A DNA stretch of 5,004 bases from Anaerolineae bacterium (GTDB lineage: Bacteria > Chloroflexota > Anaerolineae > JACIWR01), in contig JAGGZG010000158.1 of NCBI GenBank assembly GCA_021162125.1, positions 1 to 5,004 of the forward strand, given 5' to 3'. Every line of letters starts with the position of its first letter. The stretch's first letter is position 1. The notes below the pieces were generated by a model. That model saw only the letters and a list, made by a program, of their open reading frames with translations. It was not told where the DNA came from and ran no database searches. Shown here piece after piece: positions 1 to 5,004 of this stretch. Made by a program: the position numbers and the translations under genes.

Positions 1-100
1 CTGGACCCACCCGCGCCGCCAGCGGCCATGACGGGGAAAACTCGTGCCATTCGCCCATTCCAAATTAGGTAGTTTGTGTTCGGGAATGACAGATTCTCTG

Positions 101-295
101 TTAATGGGTCAGGATCTGGCTCAGGAACAGCCTGGTGCGCTCTTCCTTGGGACTGATGGCGGCGGCAACAGCCCGGCAGAAGTCCACGTCAAAGCCGGAA
201 AAGGTACCATCCGGCTCCAGGAAACCGAACCCGGGCAGAGCGTTGTTGCAGCCACCGATGAGGTAACCCCGATCCTTGACGACGTCCAACTTCCC
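101..295 (-). pseudogene. Remnant of an amino-acid ABC transporter substrate-binding protein
   Basis: About 46 codons (roughly 295 down to 155) read like the first segment of the mature domain of general L-amino-acid binding proteins (AapJ/BztA-like, periplasmic solute-binding family 3). The stretch contains LDVVKDRGYLIGG, NNALPGFGF and GFDVDFCRAVAAA. Intact relatives run to about 330-350 residues and start with a signal peptide or lipobox; none is present here. An in-frame TAA (296-298) lies just upstream, with only a short frame from an ATG (311-313) before it. After the conserved AAAI the frame continues as about 17 unrelated residues and stops at 101-103. Both flanks are therefore lost, which suggests a leftover of a deletion or rearrangement. 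A TTG at 287-289 could formally start a 62-residue peptide, but only a weak AAGGGA precedes it, so expression of a working protein is unlikely. The family call is from recognised sequence pattern, not a search. Confidence 0.7.
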
Positions 296-298
296 TTA

Positions 299-645
299 AC
301 GTTCCCCGTGCATCACCTCCTCTCCAGGTCAATCATGAGGCGCGTCACCCATGCACTGAAGGGCCTATCCCCAAAACCCGAAGCCGACGACGCGCATCTT
401 CTCCACACTTTGGGACAGGGGCTGGCCCTGCGCCGTTTGGCTGAGCCATCCGACTTTGCCCAGGACAGGCGCTCACGACGAAGCATGCCCAGGGGATGAC
501 CGCAAGAATTGACCGCTGCTTTTTGAGAAGACACGCCGGCGTGCCCTATGCGTCGAACGGAGGGCAAGAGCCAGTGGCACGTCCAAGCTTGTCGGTTTTA
601 GGCAAAATTTCGCTGAACTGTTAACTACGTACTGAGGCTAACCAA
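299..645. other. Gene-free stretch downstream of the LysM gene
   Basis: I can support no gene here. An 84-codon open frame on the minus strand (313-567, TTG start) is rich in Arg, Ser and Ala, has no recognisable domain and no good ribosome binding site, and its region is equally open in a plus-strand frame, as expected by chance in GC-rich DNA. A strong AGGAGGTG sequence (minus strand, near 314-321) lies immediately before an ATG at 311-313. It is too close to that ATG to be a normal site, and the frame stops after five codons. No clear stem-loop plus T-run terminator is visible just past the LysM stop (below 646), so the operon's end is not defined by an obvious intrinsic terminator. The stretch is probably decayed coding DNA continuous with the transporter remnant. 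Confidence 0.5.
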
Positions 646-1755
646 CTAACTCGTGGATTTGGTCGCGGTAGGAGTCGGTGTCGGGGTCGGCGTGGAAGTA
701 GGGATAGCCGTCGGCTCCGGCGATGTCGTCCCGGTGACAGTCGGGGTAGCAGTGGGGGTCTCAGTAGGAGGGATGGCCGTCCCCGGCGTGGCCGTTTCGG
801 TAGGGGTCGGCGTTGACGTTGGTGCTTCCCCGGTCTCCGTTGCTGTGGGAGTGACGGTGATAGTCCCCTCAGGAGTCCCGGTAGCGGTTTCCGTGGGCGT
901 CACGGTGGCGGTTTCCGTGGGCGTCGCTGTGGGCGGCGTGCCAGTGATAACTGTGGTTGGCGTCGGCGTCCCGGTCTCAGTGGCCGTCGGGGTGATGGTC
1001 ACAGGGATGGTGATGGTCAACGACGGAGTTGGCGTGGGTGTGCCGGTCGCCGCGGGCGTGAACGTGGGTGGTGGCGGCGGCAGGTAAAGCCGTTGTCCAA
1101 CGTATATGGTGTAGCTTTTCAGGCAATTCGCCTGGATAACGTCGGTGATTGTGGTGCCGAACCGGCGGGCCAGTGAATACAGGGTATCCCCGCGCTGTAC
1201 CACGTATATCTGCCAGGAAGGAGGTGGCCCCAGGCAGGGGAACGGTGTGGGCGTGGGTGTGGGCAGGATCGTGACCGGCGGCAGGTAGAGACGCTGCCCA
1301 GCGTAGAGGGACTGACTCGACAGACAGTTAGCCTGCATAATGGCCGACACCGTAGTCCCGGTGCGCCAGGCCAGGGCCACCAGGGTATCGCCCCGCCGGA
1401 CGACGTAAATGCGCCACGAGGCTGGCGGCTGACAGACCTGCGTGGGAGTAAAAGCCGGTCGCGGGGTCTCCGTCGGGGGAAGCGGAGTGGAGGTAGCCTC
1501 CGGGGGAGGGAAAAGCGTTTCGGTAGCGGTGGCCGGCGGAGGCAGGGTAGGCGGCTGCGTGGCCGGAGGCGGGCTGGTGGCCCAGGCGACGGGCGTGGGC
1601 GTGAACCGGCCAGACACGTCCTGAAGGGTGAGCAACACGCTGCCCAGGAGGGTGAGCACCACCACGCCGGCGATGGTCAGGCTGGCGACCACCTGGCGCA
1701 GGTTGTTCATCCCCGCCTTGATCTCCCCCCCGCCTGGCTGTGATGCGTCCGTCAT
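646..1755 (-). CDS. Membrane-anchored protein with two LysM domains and a Thr/Pro-rich tail
   Basis: The protein has 369 residues. A short hydrophilic N-terminus is followed by one hydrophobic helix (about residues 21-45) with no clear cleavage site, so it looks like a signal anchor that leaves the rest outside the membrane. A Pro/Thr linker (about 51-107) leads to LysM domain 1 (about 116-159, YVVRRGDTLVALAWRTG then LYLPP), a short linker, and LysM domain 2 (about 183-225, YVVQRGDTLYSLARRFG then LYLPP). LysM domains bind N-acetylglucosamine-containing glycans such as peptidoglycan. Each domain carries a Cys just before it (C108, C174) and another in an ANCL motif (C144, C211), a spacing that would suit a disulfide per repeat. 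The C-terminal part (226-369) is low-complexity Thr/Pro with no domain and no sorting motif such as LPXTG. No catalytic domain is present, so a structural, tethering or sensing role is inferred. The start is the ATG preceded by AGGAGG with a 6-base spacer. The gene follows the kinase by 10 bases and should be co-transcribed and translationally coupled. Confidence 0.88.
   Translation of the reverse strand: MTDASQPGGGEIKAGMNNLRQVVASLTIAGVVVLTLLGSVLLTLQDVSGRFTPTPVAWATSPPPATQPPTLPPPATATETLFPPPEATSTPLPPTETPRPAFTPTQVCQPPASWRIYVVRRGDTLVALAWRTGTTVSAIMQANCLSSQSLYAGQRLYLPPVTILPTPTPTPFPCLGPPPSWQIYVVQRGDTLYSLARRFGTTITDVIQANCLKSYTIYVGQRLYLPPPPPTFTPAATGTPTPTPSLTITIPVTITPTATETGTPTPTTVITGTPPTATPTETATVTPTETATGTPEGTITVTPTATETGEAPTSTPTPTETATPGTAIPPTETPTATPTVTGTTSPEPTAIPTSTPTPTPTPTATKSTS
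653..1078 (-). repeat. Low-complexity Thr/Pro-coding tract with short tandem repeats
   Basis: This segment encodes the Thr/Pro tail of the LysM protein and is built from repeated TPT, TET and ATPT units. The clearest exact copy is an 18-base unit (plus strand GCGGTTTCCGTGGGCGTC) at 884-901 and again at 908-925. This is a 24-base period, so one repeat adds eight codons and keeps frame. On the plus strand the same bias yields a long open Gly/Val frame (653-1087), which is a composition artefact. Such in-frame repeats can gain or lose units by slippage or recombination, so tail length may vary between strains; that is inference. Confidence 0.75.
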
Positions 1756-1761
1756 CCCTGG

Positions 1762-1767
1762 CCTCCT
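1762..1767 (-). promoter_or_regulatory. Ribosome binding site of the LysM gene, overlapping the kinase stop
   Basis: On the minus strand a consensus AGGAGG lies 6 bases before the ATG at 1753-1755. Its first two bases are the last two of the kinase TAG stop (1766-1768). This fixes the start of the LysM protein and suggests ribosomes ending on the kinase can restart on it, which would couple the amounts of the two products. Confidence 0.85.
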
Positions 1768-4537
1768 ACGTGGCCCCCCTCTGGGTCAGCGGCAGGGCAA
1801 AGCTGAACGTGCTGCCCTCGCCTACTTTGCTTTCCACCCACACGCGCCCCTGGTGGGCCTCGACCATCGCTTTGACCACAGCCAGACCGATGCCCGTCTC
1901 CCCCAGACCGGCAATCAGGGGATGGTCCGCCCGGTAGAAGCGGTCAAACACCCGTGGCAGATCCTCAGGCGCAATCCCGCTCCCCGAATCGGAGACAGAG
2001 ACCAAAAGGAATGGTGCAGCTACGTCCAGATCGTCTTCGGCCTCATCGCGCACCTGCACGCTCAAACGAATCTCTCCGCCTTCTGGCGATGCCTTACAGG
2101 CATTGGACAACAGATTGACCATGATCTGGTACACACACTCGGGGTCAGCGTAGAGGGTAGGTAAATCCTCGGGCAGGTCCACCTTCAAAGAGAGACTCTT
2201 CTCCTCGATCTGGGCCTGAGCCCCGGCGATGGCGTCCCCGATGGTCTGTCGCACGTCCACGGGTTCCACCTCGACCTGCAACTGGCCGGTGTCAATCGCC
2301 GTGACGCCGATCAGGTTGTTTAACATAGCCTCCATGCGCTCGACGTTGGCCTTCACCCGCTGCAAGAAGTTACGCTGCATCTCCCCAACCAAACCCACCG
2401 CGTCGCTCATCAAAAGGTCGGTGTAGCCCATGATGGAAGTCATCGGGGTGCGCAGTTCATGGGCCAGCGAAGCAATGAAAGCTTCCTTGTCCTGACGGTG
2501 CTGCTCCTCGGAACTGACGTCAATCAACAGCGCCGTCAGCCCACTGACCGAGCCTTCGTCTGCCAGGATGGGCGACAGAAAAGCACGCACTGTTCGCCCC
2601 TCCAGGGGCAGGTTCACCCCAGAGGAGGAGCCCTTCTGCGCGGTGGTCACTGCCTCACGCCATTCCGCGACCGGCACGAGCTCAGCCAGCGGGCTGCCAA
2701 GCGCAGCCTCGCGCGTCTGAGATAGCATTGCCTCCGCCGCCGCATTGATCAACACGATCTCTCCCTGCGCATCGGCCACCACGATTCCGCCAGGCAAACT
2801 CTCCAGCAAGGTGCGACCCGCCCTCTCCCCGATCTGCGGCGGCAGTGCCAGCACCCCGGCACTCATCGCCTCCTGCATCTCCTGGAGCTGAGCTTCCAAC
2901 GCCTCTTTCTCGCGCTGCAGCCGCTCGCATCTCTCTTTCAGGGCCGCGTGTTCCTGCTGGAGGTCTACCAAGTGGGTGGTAAGACGGGCCGCTTCCTCTC
3001 GAATGCGCTGCAAGTCGGATTTCCACAGGGTTTGCTTTTGTTGATGGGTTGACTGCTCCTCGTGGAGCTGGGCGGTCAACTGCTCAACCTGCGTCTGGCT
3101 CTCGCGCGCCCTGTTTTCCAACTCGTACAGACGTTGCGTGAATAATTCCAGGTCCTCCTGGGCCTGTTGTAATTCCGCTTCCAGTGCCGATCTCTGGGCG
3201 GTGGCATCCGCCTCCTGTTGACGCAGCATCAGGGCCAGTTGCTCGGCCTTGTGCTCCATATTGTAGTAAAGCCGTGCGTTTTCCAGGGCAATAGCTATCT
3301 GTTTGGCCAGGGCCTGGCAGAGCTTGCCGTCGGTGGCGGAAAAGGGGCGTCGGCCGCCAGCGTTGCCGACGATGATCACTCCCATCGGCGATTTGGCCCC
3401 CAGCAGCGGCTGTACCAGCAGTGGACCGGTCGCCTCGCTGCCCAGCAGGGTGTACAAGCCACGCACCTGAGGGCTATCAGCGCTGTTCTCGATAATCACC
3501 TGTTTCCTGCGTCTGATCGCGTGGTCAATGGCCGGGTAGTCTCCAATGGGAAAGTGCACCTCGCCGGCTTGCGGCTTGGCCTGACGCCCGCCCCTGTACA
3601 CACTGATCAGCTGCAACACCTCGCTCTGCCCCTCAGGCAGGATGGCCAGACCACAGAGGTTGCTGTTCAGGACGCGGGCCACACCTCTCACCGCGTTGTT
3701 CACCACCGTGCGCAGATCCAGCGAGGAGGACATACGCTGGCTGGTCTCCAGCAGGAAGAGCAGACCAGTGATCTGAGTCAGCGACTCCTGGCTGATGTCC
3801 TCCAACGTCCGGGTGCGGCGGCTCAGCCCACGTACCACGTCGCGGTACACGGCGATGGCCAACAACGGGAAGGCTATCAAATTCGCGGGGCGCACCCAGC
3901 CGGCGGTATAAAGCAGGTTAGTAGGCAACACGGTATAGGGCACAAAAAGATGCAGGAGAAGGCCCAGGGACATCGCTCCGAAAGCGGTCAACAGGAGTCC
4001 CCATTGACCTGTACGTCGCCACAGGAGCAGTATGCCCGCCAATCCGAGGAGGGCCAATTGGCCCAGAGTCCACACGATGTCCTGCCAGTAGCCGTTATAC
4101 GCCAGGGTCGGGTCTGCGGCCAGGTCGGAGGACCACAGGAGGGCAAAAGCGAGGTAAACGGCGATGGTACCAACCAGGCCCACTGCCAGAAAGAGACGAG
4201 GTATCCAGTCGTTACCGACGTCCGAGAGGACAAAGGCCCAACACAGGATAATCAGGGTGATGGTGTCCAGGCATCTTTCCAGGGGAGGCACTACCTCCAC
4301 ACTCGTGATCACCCCTTGCCAGCTTAGCAAGGCGATGCCCATCAGCACCAGGCGGCTCAAGAAGAGCAGCCCCCCGGCCACGGCCAACCGAAATGCCAAT
4401 TTGTTCTGCCGGTCGCGCTGCCACTGGCCCAGAGCAATGCCCAGGATGGCCTCAATGGCGAACAGGACTACCAGGTGGTAGACCAGTCCGCCGGGCGGGG
4501 TAGTCAGCAGATTGACGGCATCGAAGAAGATGGACAT
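1766..4537 (-). CDS. Membrane-bound sensor histidine kinase (7TM-GAF-coiled coil-PAS-HisKA-HATPase)
   Basis: This 923-residue kinase autophosphorylates on a histidine and would pass phosphate to a response regulator, which is not in this window. Hydrophobic helices at about 17-37, 51-72, 91-106, 112-135, 155-173, 179-200 and 216-230 form a seven-helix N-terminal membrane domain. A GAF-type domain follows (about 270-420), then a long Gln/Glu-rich coiled coil (about 424-560), then a PAS domain (about 574-675, LPGGIVVADAQGEIVLINAA). The HisKA dimerisation helix carries the phospho-acceptor H693 in SLAHELRTPMTSIMGY. The ATPase domain shows the N box (N808 and N812 in NLLSNACKA), G1 box (D850-SGSGI), F box (VFDRFYRAD) and G2 box (GETGIGLAVVK), so all key residues are intact. 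No C-terminal receiver or output domain is fused. The start ATG (4535-4537) has a purine-rich GAGGGGAAG directly upstream and opens straight into the first helix. The ligand is unknown; GAF and PAS parts suggest a cytoplasmic small molecule, light or redox input, or a signal from the membrane domain. Confidence 0.93.
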   Translation of the reverse strand: MSIFFDAVNLLTTPPGGLVYHLVVLFAIEAILGIALGQWQRDRQNKLAFRLAVAGGLLFLSRLVLMGIALLSWQGVITSVEVVPPLERCLDTITLIILCWAFVLSDVGNDWIPRLFLAVGLVGTIAVYLAFALLWSSDLAADPTLAYNGYWQDIVWTLGQLALLGLAGILLLWRRTGQWGLLLTAFGAMSLGLLLHLFVPYTVLPTNLLYTAGWVRPANLIAFPLLAIAVYRDVVRGLSRRTRTLEDISQESLTQITGLLFLLETSQRMSSSLDLRTVVNNAVRGVARVLNSNLCGLAILPEGQSEVLQLISVYRGGRQAKPQAGEVHFPIGDYPAIDHAIRRRKQVIIENSADSPQVRGLYTLLGSEATGPLLVQPLLGAKSPMGVIIVGNAGGRRPFSATDGKLCQALAKQIAIALENARLYYNMEHKAEQLALMLRQQEADATAQRSALEAELQQAQEDLELFTQRLYELENRARESQTQVEQLTAQLHEEQSTHQQKQTLWKSDLQRIREEAARLTTHLVDLQQEHAALKERCERLQREKEALEAQLQEMQEAMSAGVLALPPQIGERAGRTLLESLPGGIVVADAQGEIVLINAAAEAMLSQTREAALGSPLAELVPVAEWREAVTTAQKGSSSGVNLPLEGRTVRAFLSPILADEGSVSGLTALLIDVSSEEQHRQDKEAFIASLAHELRTPMTSIMGYTDLLMSDAVGLVGEMQRNFLQRVKANVERMEAMLNNLIGVTAIDTGQLQVEVEPVDVRQTIGDAIAGAQAQIEEKSLSLKVDLPEDLPTLYADPECVYQIMVNLLSNACKASPEGGEIRLSVQVRDEAEDDLDVAAPFLLVSVSDSGSGIAPEDLPRVFDRFYRADHPLIAGLGETGIGLAVVKAMVEAHQGRVWVESKVGEGSTFSFALPLTQRGAT

Positions 4538-4572
4538 CTTCCCCTCGCTCCCAAGCGCCCCATATTGGTAAG

Positions 4573-4738
4573 CACGTGGTTACTACTCAAGCCAGCGGTT
4601 GAAACCGCGCCTGAGGAGCTAAAGCTGGCTGTCCACCTGCGTGGACAGGCACGTCCACGCAGGTGGACGCTCGGCTGCAAGCCCTCTAGAGGCGATTTCA
4701 ATCGCTAACAGAAGTAGCCTGAGCAGTTACAGCACGTG
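4573..4738. repeat. 166-bp nested imperfect palindrome (MITE/REP-like) in the kinase leader
   Basis: The ends are CACGTG (4573-4578 and 4733-4738). Inside each end lie related 14-mers, with TTACTACTCAAGCC on the left pairing 10 of 14 with the complement of the right side. Next come two small hairpins, GCGGTTGAAACCGC (4595-4608) and GCGATTTCAATCGC (4692-4705), which are inverted copies of one another at 12 of 14 bases. The centre is a perfect 16-bp inverted repeat (4631-4646 and 4653-4668) around the spacer AGGCAC; each 16-base arm, GTCCACCTGCGTGGAC and its complement, is itself a 6-bp hairpin. There is no coding capacity worth calling. The element ends 35 bases before the kinase ATG and would fold strongly in a leader RNA. 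From memory, similar pieces occur as dispersed repeats in Chloroflexota and cyanobacteria; copy number cannot be judged from one window. Confidence 0.7.
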
Positions 4739-4751
4739 TACAACATCGCTA

Positions 4752-4821
4752 AGAGCCTGTTTGAAAATTCAGTACCTCCAGACCTCTGAGGTCTCACCCT
4801 CGCATTTTTCAGACACGCTCT
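4752..4821. mobile_element. 70-bp element with 16-bp terminal inverted repeats, MITE-like or IS remnant
   Basis: The left end AGAGCCTGTTTGAAAA (4752-4767) matches the complement of the right end (4806-4821, read as AGAGCGTGTCTGAAAA) at 14 of 16 positions. Between them is an internal hairpin AGACCTC-T-GAGGTCT (4780-4794). The element is far too short to encode a transposase, so it would be a non-autonomous element or a collapsed insertion sequence. The GAGCCTGTTTGAAAA-type end resembles ends of IS5-like elements as I remember them; this is not verified. No clear target-site duplication is visible at the borders. Confidence 0.55.
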
Positions 4822-4826
4822 CACAC

Positions 4827-4852
4827 CTCAATGAAATTATACCATCATTGAG
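4827..4852. promoter_or_regulatory. Perfect dyad around the -10 box, possible operator
   Basis: CTCAATGA (4827-4834) and TCATTGAG (4845-4852) are perfect 8-base inverted repeats with a 10-base gap. The predicted minus-strand -10 box falls in the middle of the gap. This layout fits a dimeric repressor site overlapping a promoter. It could also be a chance dyad; no regulator is encoded nearby to support it. Confidence 0.4.
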
Positions 4853-4864
4853 CCTTTTGTGCAA
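4836..4864 (-). promoter_or_regulatory. Candidate sigma70-type extended -10 promoter for the kinase-LysM operon
   Basis: On the minus strand TGGTATAAT (4836-4844) is a perfect extended -10 element. A 17-base spacer separates the TATAAT from TTGCAC (4859-4864), a weak -35 with only the TTG matching. Transcription would begin near 4829 and run into the kinase at 4537 through a leader of about 290 nt containing both repeat elements. I saw no better promoter in the 35 bases between the palindromic element and the ATG. Confidence 0.5.
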
Positions 4865-4917
4865 TGACTCTTCCGCAAGGGGTGTATTTCACTTTTGGGG
4901 CGAGTTTGCACCCTGTA

Positions 4918-4939
4918 GGGGCGACCGGCCGGTCGCCCC
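4918..4939. repeat. Perfect 22-bp GC-rich palindrome
   Basis: The half-site GGGGCGACCGG is followed directly by its exact reverse complement. A partial match continues outside, with CCCTGTA on the left and ATGGG on the right, and CCCTGTAGGG is itself a small dyad. There is no T-run on either side, so it is not a typical intrinsic terminator. It resembles dispersed REP-like palindromes of GC-rich genomes. Confidence 0.65.
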
Positions 4940-4941
4940 AT

Positions 4942-5004
4942 GGGCATCAAGTTAAGCCAGCAGCTTGGGGAAAACCCTCCCAAAAGCTCGCGGCCGGCCT
5001 CGCC
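4942..5004 (-). mobile_element. Possible edge of an insertion sequence running off the right end
   Basis: An open minus-strand frame enters from the right edge, encodes RGRPRAFGRVFPKLLA and stops with TAA at 4952-4954. Basic, Pro-containing tails of this kind are common at the C-termini of transposases. The adjoining GGGCATCAAGTTAAG (about 4942-4956) could be the terminal repeat, overlapping the stop codon. Only 16 codons are visible, so the frame may be chance. This is a pattern-based suggestion with low certainty. Confidence 0.25.

Noticed and set aside
3..50. Minus-strand frame MARVFPVMAAGGAGGS running off the left edge, preceded by GGAATGGG
   Set aside because: Only 16 codons are visible and I recognise no family; it cannot be told from chance.
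44..499. 151-codon open frame on the plus strand
   Set aside because: It overlaps the recognisable transporter remnant on the opposite strand, shows no domain and no good ribosome binding site, and fits chance openness in GC-rich DNA.
313..567. 84-codon minus-strand frame
   Set aside because: It has a TTG start, no ribosome binding site, Arg/Ser/Ala-biased composition and no recognised motif.
653..1087. Plus-strand Gly/Val repeat protein
   Set aside because: It is the exact antisense of the Thr/Pro tail of the LysM protein; the repeat pattern is a mirror of that low-complexity coding.
3218..4327. 369-codon plus-strand open frame
   Set aside because: It lies entirely antisense to the kinase GAF and membrane regions, is rich in Gln and His with no domain, and the kinase frame is clearly the real one.
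4595..4705. CRISPR-like repeat (GTTGAAACCGC resembles some CRISPR repeat ends)
   Set aside because: There are only two inverted copies with no regular spacers and no cas genes, so it is part of a palindromic element rather than an array.
4845..4860. Intrinsic terminator on the plus strand (8-bp stem followed by CCTTTTGT)
   Set aside because: The loop is 10 bases, the stem is AT-rich, the T-run is short, and no plus-strand gene ends there; the promoter/operator reading fits better.
4641..4955. 104-codon plus-strand open frame across the repeat region
   Set aside because: It crosses several palindromes, has no ribosome binding site or domain, and its composition changes with each repeat element.

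Overview
The window is GC-rich bacterial DNA. Its core is a compact two-gene operon read on the minus strand: a 923-residue membrane sensor histidine kinase (1766-4537), followed 10 bases after its stop by a 369-residue membrane-anchored protein with two LysM domains (646-1755). The kinase has a seven-helix membrane region followed by GAF, coiled coil, PAS, HisKA and HATPase parts. The LysM protein has Thr/Pro-rich linkers. Both styles, together with the repeat types upstream, are what I associate with Chloroflexota (Anaerolineae/Caldilineae-like). That placement is an inference from general style; there is no rRNA or marker gene here to prove it.

Layout, left to right. Positions 1-645 hold no intact gene. 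The one recognisable item is a decayed piece (about 155-295, minus strand) of a general amino-acid ABC transporter substrate-binding protein, with a stop before it and unrelated sequence after it. Positions 646-1755 are the LysM gene, whose last 140 or so codons are a low-complexity Thr/Pro tract with short in-frame repeats. Positions 1766-4537 are the kinase. No response regulator is present in the window.

Positions 4538-5004, upstream of the operon, hold no intact gene but are crowded with structured DNA. In order there is a 166-bp nested imperfect palindrome (4573-4738), a 70-bp element with 16-bp terminal inverted repeats (4752-4821), and a consensus extended -10 promoter pointing into the operon, set inside a perfect 8-bp dyad (4827-4864). 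After these come a perfect 22-bp GC-rich palindrome (4918-4939) and what may be the edge of an insertion sequence running off the right end (about 4942-5004).

How the parts may work together: the promoter near 4836 would give a transcript with a leader of roughly 290 nt that passes through both repeat elements before reaching the kinase start. The kinase probably senses a membrane or cytoplasmic signal and passes phosphate to a regulator encoded elsewhere. The LysM protein, translated from a strong ribosome binding site that overlaps the kinase stop codon, would display glycan-binding domains outside the membrane. A shared role in envelope or cell-surface sensing is plausible but unproven. 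I see no convincing new defence or mobile system. The most unusual parts are the repeat-packed leader and the kinase-LysM pairing.
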